DNA of 64,000 nucleotides, taken from positions 744,046 to 808,045 of the forward strand of contig NZ_LT629945.1 of assembly GCF_900104675.1 (NCBI RefSeq). Direction: 5' to 3'. This DNA comes from Angelakisella massiliensis (lineage in GTDB: Bacteria > Bacillota > Clostridia > Oscillospirales > Ruminococcaceae). The position numbers were made by a program, and so were the translations under genes. Each line of letters opens with the position of its first letter. Within the stretch, counting starts at the first letter, position 1. Shown here one piece after another: positions 50,134 to 58,792 of the stretch. The notes below the pieces were generated by a model. The model was not told the origin of the DNA. It worked only from the letters and a program-made list of their open reading frames with translations, and did no database searches.

Positions 50134-52548
50134 CTAAAAAGAAGAATCATAACTGGGGTCTACAAAAACAGACGCTCCTTTGGGGGCATTTTTTCCCGCC
50201 CAGGCCAGGATCCGGGAAAAAAGCTCCCGGCTTCTGGGGCTGTTGCGGCTTTTGATCAGAATCTTATAGCGGTATTTTCCCGCCACCTTGAACACCGCTG
50301 CTTCGGACAGGCCCAGCAGCCGCACCGGCAGATCAGGGTATTCCTCCCGTAAAAGCCGGGTCAATTCCCCCAGTACCTCTTTTGCCCATCGTCCCGTCTG
50401 CTCCTGGCTGAGCCCCCACAGCCCAATACAGTACAAACGGCAGAAGGGCGGATAGAGGTGCAGCTTTCGGCTGTGGATCTCCTCATGATAAAAATCCTCA
50501 TACCGCTGCGCCGCGGCGGTGGTAAGCACAGGATTTTCCGGCGTGTAGGTTTGAATGATGGCCCGGCCGGGCAGCGTATTCCGTCCGCTGCGGCCCACCA
50601 CCTGGGTCACCAGGGCGAAGGTCCGCTCATAGCTGCGGAAATCCTCCCCATACAGGGACTGATCCACCCCCAGCACCCCCACCAGGGTCACCTTGGGAAA
50701 ATCCAACCCTTTGGCCACCATCTGAGTACCGATCATAATATCATAGTTTCCCTCCCGGAAGTCGGTCAAATACTTCTGGTGGGAATATTTCTGCATCGTC
50801 GTGTCCAGATCCATCCGCAATACCCGGGCGTCAGGGAAGCGGCTTTTCAGCTCCTCCTCCACCTTCTGGGTCCCCAGACCGGCATAGCGGATATACTCAC
50901 TGCCGCAGTGGGGACAGGTTTTGGGGGCCGGGGCGCTGTAGCCGCAGTAATGGCACATCAGGCGGTTATTGGCGGCGTGATACTTCAGAGGGATGGAACA
51001 GTTGGGGCACTCCGCCGGCTGGTGACAGCTCATGCACTTCACCTGAGCGCTGTAGCCCCGGCGGTTGAGAAGAAGGATGGTTTGCTCCCCACGGTGGAGA
51101 TTCTGCAAAATCTCCTCACACAGGGTCTGGGACAGGCATTCTCCCGCCATCTCCTCCCCCCGCAGGTCCAGAATGGTCACATCCGGCAGCCGGGCTCCTC
51201 CATACCGGCGGGAAAGACGCACCAGCTGATACTCCCCCTTCTGGGCCCGGTAAAAGCTCTCCACCGAAGGGGTTGCGCTGGCCAGAATCAGCAGCCCCTT
51301 ATGATACTGGATCCTGGCTCTGGCCGCTTCCCTGGCGTCAAACCGGGGAGCGCTCTCCGATTTATAGGTATGCTCCTGTTCCTCATCAATGACAATGAGG
51401 CCCAGCCGCTCCAGGGGAGCAAACACGGCGGAACGGGTGCCCACCACCACATCCACCAGTCCCCGGCGGATCCGCTTCCATTCATCCAATCGCTCCGACA
51501 GGGACAGGCCGCTGTGAAGCACCGCCACCCGGGAGCCGAAATAGCCATGGAAGGTTTCAATGGTCTGGGGCGTGAGGGAAATTTCCGGTACCAGCACAAT
51601 TGCCTGCCGCCCCTCTGACACCACCTGGTCGGTCATCCGCAGGAACACCTGGGTTTTGCCGCTGCCGGTGACGCCGTATAAAAGGGCGGTACTGCCCGTT
51701 CCCTTCCGGTATTCCCCACCGAGGACCCGGACCGCCTGCTCCTGTTCCGCCGACAGCTGCGGCCGTGGAGCGTCTCCCTTCCGGTCCGCGTCCCGGTAGG
51801 GGTCCCGGTAGGTCTCCTGCTGAAAATATTCCGCCGCTCCGGCGGACACCAGCTTGTCCACCACCCCTTTGGTGACACCGGCAAAATAACAGATCTCCCG
51901 CACCGAAGCCGCTCCTGCCTGGGAAAGCAGCTCCGCCGCATTTTGCTGCTTGGGGGTGAGTTTTTTCTCCTCCCACCCCTCCAGCAGCCGCACCATCAGC
52001 AAAGTTTGGTCCTGGACCCGACGGCGGATCAGATCCTCCGCTGCCAGCAGTCCCCGCTGGGTCATCTCCTCCAGCAGCTTCTCCCCCTCAGGGAACTGGT
52101 CAGCCGGCAGGTCCTCCGCTGTCAGCGGTGTCCGGCGGCCCCGGAACAAAGCCAGCACCTGCCGCTCCTCTTCTTCCGGCTCCACCGGGAATGGTTCCAC
52201 CGGCAGATAGCCCCGCTGGAGCTTCTGACCGTACCCGGCGGGCAGCAGCACCCGAAGGGCGTCAAACCATGTGCAGAAAGTCTGTTCCCGGAGCCATTTT
52301 AACAGCCCCAGCTGTTCTTCTCCCAGCACCGGCTCCTGGTCCGAAAGGGCTTTGAGGGGTTTGAGCCCAGCGGTATCCTCCGTCTGGCCCATCTCCACAA
52401 TCAGCGCCATCCGGTCCCCGCCGCGGCCAAAGGAGACCACTGCCCGCATTCCCGGGCGGGCATCCATCCCCTGCGGTATGGCATAGTCATACAGTTTGTC
52501 GTAGGAGTAAGCGGCCTTTTCCACCGCCACCCGGGCTGTTCGCGTCAT
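50134..52548 (-). CDS. priA: primosomal replication restart helicase PriA
   Basis: An 804-residue PriA: Walker A YGVTGSGKTQV, Walker B VIDEEQEHTYKSE, and the double zinc-binding site from CMSCHQPAECPNCS to CPHCGSEYI. The start is ATG 52548, behind AAAGGAGG; an ATG eight codons farther up lies within the ribosome site. It restarts stalled replication forks. coaBC, usually between rpoZ and priA, is not present here. Confidence 0.97.
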   Translation of the reverse strand: MTRTARVAVEKAAYSYDKLYDYAIPQGMDARPGMRAVVSFGRGGDRMALIVEMGQTEDTAGLKPLKALSDQEPVLGEEQLGLLKWLREQTFCTWFDALRVLLPAGYGQKLQRGYLPVEPFPVEPEEEERQVLALFRGRRTPLTAEDLPADQFPEGEKLLEEMTQRGLLAAEDLIRRRVQDQTLLMVRLLEGWEEKKLTPKQQNAAELLSQAGAASVREICYFAGVTKGVVDKLVSAGAAEYFQQETYRDPYRDADRKGDAPRPQLSAEQEQAVRVLGGEYRKGTGSTALLYGVTGSGKTQVFLRMTDQVVSEGRQAIVLVPEISLTPQTIETFHGYFGSRVAVLHSGLSLSERLDEWKRIRRGLVDVVVGTRSAVFAPLERLGLIVIDEEQEHTYKSESAPRFDAREAARARIQYHKGLLILASATPSVESFYRAQKGEYQLVRLSRRYGGARLPDVTILDLRGEEMAGECLSQTLCEEILQNLHRGEQTILLLNRRGYSAQVKCMSCHQPAECPNCSIPLKYHAANNRLMCHYCGYSAPAPKTCPHCGSEYIRYAGLGTQKVEEELKSRFPDARVLRMDLDTTMQKYSHQKYLTDFREGNYDIMIGTQMVAKGLDFPKVTLVGVLGVDQSLYGEDFRSYERTFALVTQVVGRSGRNTLPGRAIIQTYTPENPVLTTAAAQRYEDFYHEEIHSRKLHLYPPFCRLYCIGLWGLSQEQTGRWAKEVLGELTRLLREEYPDLPVRLLGLSEAAVFKVAGKYRYKILIKSRNSPRSRELFSRILAWAGKNAPKGASVFVDPSYDSSF

Positions 52549-52617
52549 GCCGCCGCCTCCTTTGAGCATCAATTGCCGGGAGAACAGGACCTTCCCTCTC
52601 TCCCGGAAATATCAGGC

Positions 52618-52655
52618 GAAAAAGCAAAAGCAGCCGCAGTTTTCCCGCGGCTGCG
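52618..52655 (-). terminator. terminator-like hairpin after rpoZ
   Basis: On the minus strand CGCAGCCGC pairs with GCGGCTGC around an 8-nt loop, followed by TTTTGCTTTTT. Confidence 0.75.
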
Positions 52656-52663
52656 TCCCATTC

Positions 52664-52939
52664 TTATTCTTCTTCCGCTGCGGCTTCAGTCTGCTCAGGC
52701 TCTGCGCTCTCCTCAGCCGGCTGGTCCTCATGGGATTCTACACTTACATCGCTGTCAGACAGCTTCAGCTCACCGCTGGCGAACATATTCACCGCCATGG
52801 TCACCGGCTTCTCATCCAGCATCACATGGTTCTCCTCTGCCTCAGAGGCGATCTGGCGGGCCTTGCGGGCCACCGCCACTACAAACTCATAATAACTCTC
52901 CCCAGGTTTGAGAATCTGGGACATAGCAGGTCTAAGCAT
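52664..52939 (-). CDS. rpoZ: DNA-directed RNA polymerase omega subunit
   Basis: A 91-residue omega subunit with [30 protein letters not shown], the family's N-terminal region. The C-terminal 30 residues form an acidic tail (EESAEPEQTEAAAEEE). The start ATG 52939 lies inside the end of gmk, an overlap of 8 bp. Confidence 0.93.
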   Translation of the reverse strand: MLRPAMSQILKPGESYYEFVVAVARKARQIASEAEENHVMLDEKPVTMAVNMFASGELKLSDSDVSVESHEDQPAEESAEPEQTEAAAEEE

Positions 52940-53546
52940 TTTCCAGCACCTCTTCAATAAAATCTCTGTTAAACTTTCTGCTGCACCGGGCGGATTCAAT
53001 AATATAGCCCAGACGGTCGGCAGCATCAGAAACCACGTCGTTGACCACAATGTAATCGTAGTCCAGCGCCATGGCCACCTCACGGCGGGCAGTTTCCAGC
53101 CGTCCGCGGATCTCCTCGCTGTTTTCGGTGTTGCGGCCTACCAGACGGCGCTTGAGCTCCTCAAAAGAGGGGGGCATCACAAAGATGCTCAGCGCTCCGG
53201 GGAACCGGTCTCTCACCTGTTTGGCGCCCTTGACCTCAATTTCCAGGATCACATCCTTGCCCTGGGAAAGAAGCTTGCGGATGGGACCGGCGGGAGAACC
53301 GTAGTAGTTGCCGTTGTAGCAGGTGTACTCGATCACTTCCCCCTTCTGGATCATCTCCTCAAAGGCTTCCTTGGTGACAAAGTGATAGTGAACGCCGTCG
53401 ATCTCACCGGGGCGGGGCTTGCGGGTAGTAGCGGAAACAGAACAGACCGCCTCGGTACCCCTGCGGAGATATTCCGCCAGAATCGTACCTTTACCGGCGC
53501 CGGAGGGACCGGAAAAAACCACCAGCATCCCGTTTTTATTCTTCAT
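52932..53546 (-). CDS. gmk: guanylate kinase
   Basis: A 204-residue guanylate kinase: P-loop [11 protein letters not shown], the [22 protein letters not shown]-binding segment and YGSPAGPI. It converts GMP to GDP with ATP. The start is ATG 53546 behind GAGGAGG, overlapping the remA end by 11 bp. Confidence 0.97.
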   Translation of the reverse strand: MKNKNGMLVVFSGPSGAGKGTILAEYLRRGTEAVCSVSATTRKPRPGEIDGVHYHFVTKEAFEEMIQKGEVIEYTCYNGNYYGSPAGPIRKLLSQGKDVILEIEVKGAKQVRDRFPGALSIFVMPPSFEELKRRLVGRNTENSEEIRGRLETARREVAMALDYDYIVVNDVVSDAADRLGYIIESARCSRKFNRDFIEEVLENA

Positions 53547-53805
53547 TTTCCAGCTCCTCCTCATCGTCCTCATAGTCCACAATGCGGTTGGCCACTGTTT
53601 CCGGCTGTACCGCCGACAGGATCACATGGTCGGAATCGGTGATGATCACCGCCCGGGTACGCCGTCCATAGGTGGCGTCGATGAGATTGCCGTTGTCCCT
53701 CGCGTCCTGAATGATCCGCTTGATGGGGGCGGATTCCGGGCTGACAATAGCCACCAGCCTGTTGGCGGAGACCATATTGCCAAAGCCGATATTAATCAGT
53801 TTCAT
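53536..53805 (-). CDS. remA: RemA-family regulatory protein (DUF370)
   Basis: An 89-residue RemA protein: [34 protein letters not shown] and [15 protein letters not shown] are near-invariant family segments. In Bacillus, RemA is a DNA-binding activator of matrix and osmoprotection genes. The start ATG 53805 lies within the end of the 61-aa gene. Confidence 0.95.
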   Translation of the reverse strand: MKLINIGFGNMVSANRLVAIVSPESAPIKRIIQDARDNGNLIDATYGRRTRAVIITDSDHVILSAVQPETVANRIVDYEDDEEELENEE

Positions 53806-53977
53806 GGCTGTTTCTCCTCTTATGTTGTTTCTTCCTGCTTGTGTACCAGAACAAACCCGCAATCAGTGCAACACCCGCCAGTCCTCCCACTGCCAGCAGC
53901 GGCAGGCTGGGACAAAAGGCCACAAAGACTGCGGTAGGGCCATCCGCCCCGCCGATCACTCCTATGGATGGATTCAC
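53792..53977 (-). CDS. 61-aa membrane microprotein with a GGADGPT motif
   Basis: GTG 53977, 9 nt after GGAGG, opens a 61-residue frame: [18 protein letters not shown], one hydrophobic segment (about 27-46) and a basic tail ([15 protein letters not shown]). The GGADGPT hairpin motif is otherwise known from the beta subunit of sodium-pumping decarboxylases (OadB/GcdB), where it lies in the ion-binding re-entrant region; here it stands alone before a single membrane segment. It overlaps remA by 14 bp, so the two are coupled. Function unknown. Confidence 0.75.
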   Translation of the reverse strand: MNPSIGVIGGADGPTAVFVAFCPSLPLLAVGGLAGVALIAGLFWYTSRKKQHKRRNSHETD

Positions 53978-53999
53978 ATCCCTCCGCCTCCTTCACCGG

Positions 54000-54878
54000 C
54001 TACTCAATGTTCTGGATCTGCTCGCGGATTTTTTCAATATTGCTCTTGATATCCACCACCAGCCGGGCGATCTGCACGTCCTGTGCCTTGCTGCCGATGG
54101 TGTTGGCCTCCCGGTTCATCTCCTGCACCAGGAAATCCAGCTTGCGGCCCACCGCCTCCGGCAGTTCCAGAATATCCCGCAGCTGGGCGATGTGGCTGCG
54201 CAGCCGCACCGTTTCCTCGTCCACCGCCAGCTTTTCCGCCACAATGGCTGCCTCGGTGAGGATCCGCTGCTGATCAATAGTGGTGGTTTGCAGCAGCTCC
54301 TGAAGCTTGGCTGTCAGCCGTGCCCGGTACTCCGCCACCGTCTGGGGAGAGCGCTCCTCCACGCCGGTCACCGCTTCCTCGATGGCTTCCAGGCGGTTGA
54401 GCACATCAGCCTTCAGCCGCTGGCCTTCCACCTGGCGCATAGCCACAAACCGCTCCACCGCGGCTTCGGCCACCTGCCGGACATCATTCCAAACCTGGTC
54501 CTCATCCTCCGCCGCCTTGCGGACAGTGAAAATATCGCTGAACCGGCTGAGAACCGACAGGGTCACATCATCCTTGACCCCCAGCTCCTCACCCAGCTGG
54601 CGCAGCTCCCGAAGATAATCGGCAGCCAAAGTCCGGTTGATGGACACATCAGCTCCACCGCCGTCGATGGTCTGCATCGTCAGGCTCACGTCCACCTTTC
54701 CCCGGGAAATAGCGGACTGAAGCAGACCTTTCAGCTTGTCATCCAGGTACCCGTAGGCCCGGGGCAGCCGGGAGGAATACTCAAAGTACCGGTGGTTGAC
54801 CGCACGGATCTCCACCGTAATATCCCGGCCTCCCAGTGTCTCCTGGGCGCGCCCGTAACCAGTCATGCTTCTAATCAT
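54000..54878 (-). CDS. yicC: YicC-family endoribonuclease
   Basis: A 292-residue YicC/YloC protein with MIRSMTGYGRAQ at the start, VEIRAVNHRYFEYSSRLPRAY next and a C-terminal coiled-coil/DUF1732 part that ends VVDIKSNIEKIREQIQNIE. The family cleaves RNA and affects stationary-phase survival. It is the first gene of the remA-gmk-rpoZ operon. The start is ATG 54878. Confidence 0.95.
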   Translation of the reverse strand: MIRSMTGYGRAQETLGGRDITVEIRAVNHRYFEYSSRLPRAYGYLDDKLKGLLQSAISRGKVDVSLTMQTIDGGGADVSINRTLAADYLRELRQLGEELGVKDDVTLSVLSRFSDIFTVRKAAEDEDQVWNDVRQVAEAAVERFVAMRQVEGQRLKADVLNRLEAIEEAVTGVEERSPQTVAEYRARLTAKLQELLQTTTIDQQRILTEAAIVAEKLAVDEETVRLRSHIAQLRDILELPEAVGRKLDFLVQEMNREANTIGSKAQDVQIARLVVDIKSNIEKIREQIQNIE

Positions 54879-55049
54879 GGTTCCCGCCCCTTTCTGGGCA
54901 AAAATTTGCAGGGTCATGCCCTGCTGTTCTGTTTTTTATTGTACCCGAATTTCCCGGGGAAAGGCAAGGAAATCGGCTTTTTTATTTACAAAAAATTAAC
55001 ATTTATCTTAATTAGTCCATTTTATAGTACTGTTTATCCCATCGGGTAA

Positions 55050-55083
55050 AAAGAAAACGCCCTGGGAATCATCCAAGGGCGTC
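55050..55083 (-). terminator. intrinsic terminator after hemW
   Basis: On the minus strand GACGCCCTTGG pairs with CCCAGGGCGT and is followed by TTTTCTTTTT, 30 nt after the stop codon. Confidence 0.85.
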
Positions 55084-55110
55084 ATGAAAAACTTGCCTTT
55101 ATTTGCATGA

Positions 55111-56217
55111 TTAGGGCAGCAGGGCGGTAATGATGGAGTTAGACAGCAAAAAGCCCTCATCGGTCAGCCACAAGCGGTGTTCGTCCATCCCACAAAGTCC
55201 TGCCCGTACCATGGGGGCCGCTTTTTTTCTCAACTCCTCCGGGGAAAAACCGGCTTTAGCCCACCGGGACAGGTTCAGCCCCTCACCCAGCCGCAGAGAA
55301 AGCATCAGCAATTCCTCCCCATCCCCACCGGGACCGTCCTCCTGGCGGAGGCTCCAGGGGTTTTCCCTTTCCACAAAAGCTTTCAAATCCGGTGGAAAAT
55401 GAAACCGTTCACCGTTCATACAGGAATAGGCGGCGGGGCCGATACCCAGATAATCCTCCAAGAGCCAGTATGCCCGATTGTGGCGGCTTTCAAAGCCGAG
55501 GCGGGCAAAGTTTGAAATTTCATAATGACCAAATCCACCCTCTTCCAGGGTCCGGCACACCTCCAGGTAGATATCCGCCGTTTGGTCCTCGTCCGGGCAA
55601 AGGTCCTGAATCCCCTGACGGCCAAAAGGGGTATCCGGCTCCACTTTCAGCAGATAAGCGGAAATATGGGGCACCCCCAAGTCTGCCGCCTGTTCCGCCA
55701 GACGCCGTGCGGTGGGAACATCCTGGCCGGGGGTGGCCAGCATGATATCCACCGAGATATTTTCAAAACCAGCCTGCCGGGCCAGCTCCACCGCCTGACG
55801 CCCCTGATCCGCCGTATGGATGCGGCCCAGACGTTTGAGCCCTTCCTCATCTCCTGCCTGCAAACCAAAAGAAATGCGGTTAAAACCCGCCTGCCGCAGC
55901 TGGAGCAGCAGCCTGGGCTCCACTGTTCCTGGATTGGCCTCCAGGGTGATTTCCGCCGTTTCCTCCACCGGCAGCCGGCGGCGAACAGCCTCCAAAACAG
56001 TGATCAGGCTTTCTCCCAGCAGGGATGGCGTACCGCCTCCAAAATAGATAGTCCGGGCAATCCGGCCCTCCAGAGGCGCCTTTTCAATGGCTCTGACCAT
56101 AGCGGCGGTGAAATCCCGGCGCAGCTCCAGGTTGGTGGTGGAATAAAAATTGCAGTAGGGGCAGCGGCGGACGCAAAAGGGGATATGGAGATAGAGGGAG
56201 ACAGGGGCCAGGGGCAT
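55111..56217 (-). CDS. hemW: radical-SAM heme chaperone HemW
   Basis: A 368-residue HemW with C15, C19 and C22 (HIPFCVRRCPYCNF), followed by IYFGGGTPSLL and the HemN_C region (ENPWSLRQEDG, LSRWAKAGFSPEEL). It was long annotated as coproporphyrinogen III oxidase, but this subgroup inserts heme. No other heme gene is nearby. A 871-bp repeat region separates its start from the next upstream gene. Confidence 0.93.
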   Translation of the reverse strand: MPLAPVSLYLHIPFCVRRCPYCNFYSTTNLELRRDFTAAMVRAIEKAPLEGRIARTIYFGGGTPSLLGESLITVLEAVRRRLPVEETAEITLEANPGTVEPRLLLQLRQAGFNRISFGLQAGDEEGLKRLGRIHTADQGRQAVELARQAGFENISVDIMLATPGQDVPTARRLAEQAADLGVPHISAYLLKVEPDTPFGRQGIQDLCPDEDQTADIYLEVCRTLEEGGFGHYEISNFARLGFESRHNRAYWLLEDYLGIGPAAYSCMNGERFHFPPDLKAFVERENPWSLRQEDGPGGDGEELLMLSLRLGEGLNLSRWAKAGFSPEELRKKAAPMVRAGLCGMDEHRLWLTDEGFLLSNSIITALLP

Positions 56218-56412
56218 GGAAAAGCTCTCCTTTCAGGGGGGATGGGACATTTTGCGGGATATTGCCTGGGGAAAAATGGGGCGAGAGATTGGAGGCCCGG
56301 CACAGCCGGGGAGGCGTACTTTTTGTGGTATCGTCAGTCTGTAGCCCTCATGCCGGGCGGGCACTTCCTTTGGAACGAACCAAAGGAAGCAAAGTTCGCC
56401 AGCGTACCGCTT

Positions 56413-56590
56413 CGCCGACACAAAGTCCGCTATGCTCCAGCCCCCTGTACGGGGGCTATCCGCCCGCTCCCTTGTGTCGGCTCCTCCGGGAAAAGTCACG
56501 CTTGCTTCGGCTGCTCGGTTGCCTGTGCCCTTTAGGGTAGTAAACGCCCTCCCGACGCCTCCGCTGCGCTAGCAACTTTTCCCGGGCGCT
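56413..56590 (+). repeat. structured repeat, family C copy 2
   Basis: Stem 1 is GCCGACACAA/TTGTGTCGGC; the inner hairpin AGCCCCC/GGGGGCT; the long-range stem CCGGGAAAAGT/ACTTTTCCCGGG. It has an extra CCCTTTAGGG hairpin before AAACGCCCTCC. All stems are kept although sequence differs from copy 1. Confidence 0.85.
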
Positions 56591-56685
56591 GGTTATTTCC
56601 GTTTTATAAGGAAAAAAGAACGGCTGCTTTTGCTTCCCCGCCTGGTACGCTCGGAAAATCGCTTCAAGTCGCCCCTCCGCTCCGG

Positions 56686-56842
56686 CGCGGGGACAAAGTT
56701 CATTTCGTTCCGGTCCTCTAAGCGAGGACCATCCACTCCATTTCCTTGCCCCCGCTTCTCCGAAAAAAGTCCCGCTTGCTTCGCCTGCTCGGTTGGTAAA
56801 CGCCCTCACAACGGCTCCACTGCGCTAGCAACTTTTTTCGGT
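56686..56842 (+). repeat. structured repeat, family C copy 3
   Basis: Stem 1 is GCGGGGA-CAA/TTG-CCCCCGC; the inner hairpin GGTCCTC/GAGGACC; the long-range stem CCGAAAAAAGT/ACTTTTTTCGG. It directly follows a family D block. Confidence 0.82.
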
Positions 56843-57088
56843 ATGCTAAGGTAGTTTTAGTTGCCGCCTGACACACGGGGGCGGCATACCCTCGCTCCTA
56901 CCCACGGCAGGAAGTACAGATACCGCCGCCTTGCTAATACCGGAATTCCGCTGCCGCCCTCGCAGACGCAAAGTCCGCTATGCTCCGGTCCCCGTACAGG
57001 GGACCGTAGCGGAATGGACTTTGCCCCCGCGAGAGTTCCTTTGGGTGTTTTCCCTTGTATTCCCCTTTTATCCCCTATCCAATCAACA

Positions 57089-57895
57089 TCATTTCAGCTC
57101 AATCACATCCAGATCATCAGGGACCAGGAGATTGCCGTGGTAGAAGGTGCGGCCCTCGGCGGTATATCGTTCCTTCCGGTGGGGAATGTCACTGTCCTCG
57201 GTATGCCACAGCACCAGATTGGGCACCTCCAGCTCCGCCGCCAGTTGGCAGGCCTCCCGGACGGTGCTGTGATGCTTCTCATAGGGCTTGAACCGCTCCC
57301 GGTCCCCATAGAGGCAGAATGCCTCGCACAGCAGCCAGCGGCAGCCCTTCACATAGCCTTCACACAGGGGATTATATGGCTCATCACCCAGGCAGGTGAG
57401 GACGCTGCCGTTGGAAAGAGTCATGGAGAAACCGAACTGCCGGGCTTTGGTGGAGTGGATGTCAAAGAACACCGTCTCCTTTCCCGCCAGGTTTTCCCGC
57501 TGGCCGTCCTCCACCGGGTGGAAAATGATCCGTTCCCCGAAGAGACTGGTAAACTTTTTCTGGAGGGTGTAGCCGCAAATGGCCTTGATGGGCTCCACCA
57601 GGCCATCATGGCAGTAGAGATGGAGGTTTCCTTCATACTTGCCGTTTCGGATAAGAGTACCAATCTTTCGGACCATCCACACCACGCCCAACAGGTGATC
57701 GCAGTGCTCATGGGTGACGATGAGATGGTGAATCCGGGCGGGATTTACTTCGGCCTGTTCCAGGCGGGAAAGGATGCCGTTGCCGCCTCCCGCATCCACC
57801 AGCACCGCCTCACTGCCGTCATCGATGGCAAAGCAGGTATTATAACAATGGGTGGCCAGGGCATTGCCGGTACCCAATACGATGAGATTTTCCAT
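57089..57895 (-). CDS. MBL-fold metallo-hydrolase (RNase Z-like)
   Basis: A 268-residue metallo-beta-lactamase-fold hydrolase. THEHCDHLLG is the metal motif; LVDAGGGNG precedes it, GDEPYN supplies a later Asp, and LVLWHTEDSD the final His. The overall layout is like RNase Z and its relatives, but it is shorter than a standard tRNase Z. The start is ATG 57895 behind AAAGGATGG. It stands alone after the YdjH-like cluster. Confidence 0.88.
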   Translation of the reverse strand: MENLIVLGTGNALATHCYNTCFAIDDGSEAVLVDAGGGNGILSRLEQAEVNPARIHHLIVTHEHCDHLLGVVWMVRKIGTLIRNGKYEGNLHLYCHDGLVEPIKAICGYTLQKKFTSLFGERIIFHPVEDGQRENLAGKETVFFDIHSTKARQFGFSMTLSNGSVLTCLGDEPYNPLCEGYVKGCRWLLCEAFCLYGDRERFKPYEKHHSTVREACQLAAELEVPNLVLWHTEDSDIPHRKERYTAEGRTFYHGNLLVPDDLDVIELK

Positions 57896-58045
57896 AACAG
57901 ATTCCATCCTTTCCAGAAAAAGAATTGAGCAGGGTTTCCCGGACCAGAAGGCGCTTTGGCCGTCTTCCTTCTCCGGGAAACCATCAAAAGAGAACAGAGG
58001 GAAGCTCTCTCCCTTTGGAAAGTTTCCCCCTGTCTGCCACAAACT

Positions 58046-58792
58046 TTAGAAATGCCGTCCGGCGCCGCTGCGTCCTCCGGAGGACCGTGAACCGCCGCTC
58101 CTGGAGGAACTGCTCCGCTGGATGGTGCGGGAGGTGACAGTCTTGCCCAGGAAGATATCCTGAGACTGGCTCAGCTCCACCCGTCCCAACTGACGGCAGG
58201 GATACTCATACTGGACATCCCGGAACTGATAGTCCCGTACCACCCAAATGCAGAAACCACCCGCCGCGATCAGGGGGATTCCCAGGCAAACCAGCCACGC
58301 CACCAGGCTCATTCTGGGGAACATCAGCTCTCCGGAAGCCCGCCGGGCCTCCACCTGGGCCTCTTTCAGGAATGCCTCCGCCGCACCGGCGAAATCGTCC
58401 CGCTTCAGCTTGCCGTAGATCAAATCCAACAGCAGCTCCATGGTCTCATCCGGCAGCAGCTGGGCGCCACGTCCCGTGCCGGAAAGCCAGGCATACCGAT
58501 CCTCCATATCCAGCAGCATCAGCGCGCCGTCGGTAACTCCCGCCTTGCGGAACTCCTCTCCGGCGTACCAGTCAGCGCTCATGCTGCCGGTACTTTCCTT
58601 GGTAACGATCATCAGCTCCAGACCGCAGGCCGCGGAATACTTCTCCGCCAGGCTCTCCAGCTGAGCAATTTCCTCCTGAGTAAAAATACCCGCTTCGTCA
58701 ATGATCCGGTTTTCCACCGAAAAAGCCAGCGTGGACCCCAGCGCCAAAACCAGCACCACCGCCGTCATCAGGGCAAAAATCCGCTTTTTCAT
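58046..58792 (-). CDS. TPM-domain membrane protein, YdjH-like
   Basis: A 248-residue protein with an N-terminal hydrophobic signal (ALMTAVVLVLALG), a TPM domain (NRIIDEAGIFTQEEIAQLESLAEKYSAA to AGAAEAFL), one membrane segment (VAWLVCLGIPLIAAGGF) and a C-terminal tail rich in Ser, Gly and Arg ending GAGRHF. The domain order matches Bacillus YdjH, which belongs to a membrane-stress set with YdjF, G and I. The start is ATG 58792, overlapping the upstream stop by 4 bp. Confidence 0.82.
   Translation of the reverse strand: MKKRIFALMTAVVLVLALGSTLAFSVENRIIDEAGIFTQEEIAQLESLAEKYSAACGLELMIVTKESTGSMSADWYAGEEFRKAGVTDGALMLLDMEDRYAWLSGTGRGAQLLPDETMELLLDLIYGKLKRDDFAGAAEAFLKEAQVEARRASGELMFPRMSLVAWLVCLGIPLIAAGGFCIWVVRDYQFRDVQYEYPCRQLGRVELSQSQDIFLGKTVTSRTIQRSSSSRSGGSRSSGGRSGAGRHF

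Larger units (their letters stand above)
56218..57088. other. intergenic region of mosaic structured repeats
   Basis: No gene. It contains family D blocks in inverted orientation (56275-56415, 56618-56688, 56857-56965), two family C elements (56413-56590 and 56686-56842), and a truncated C-like piece (56953-57030). A hemW promoter must lie near its left edge. Confidence 0.7.

Noticed and set aside
48261-50255. A long plus-strand open frame through the repeat region and fmt/def
   Set aside because: It spans noncoding repeats and the antisense of fmt and def, with no start signal.
55111-56217. Calling the radical-SAM protein coproporphyrinogen III oxidase (hemN)
   Set aside because: Its CxxxCxxC motif and length fit HemW; no HemN-specific context.
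47836-57030. Group II intron or transposon remnant for the structured repeats
   Set aside because: No reverse transcriptase, transposase or recognisable domain V-like end was seen; the copies keep paired stems instead of decaying ends. Not fully excluded without a database search.
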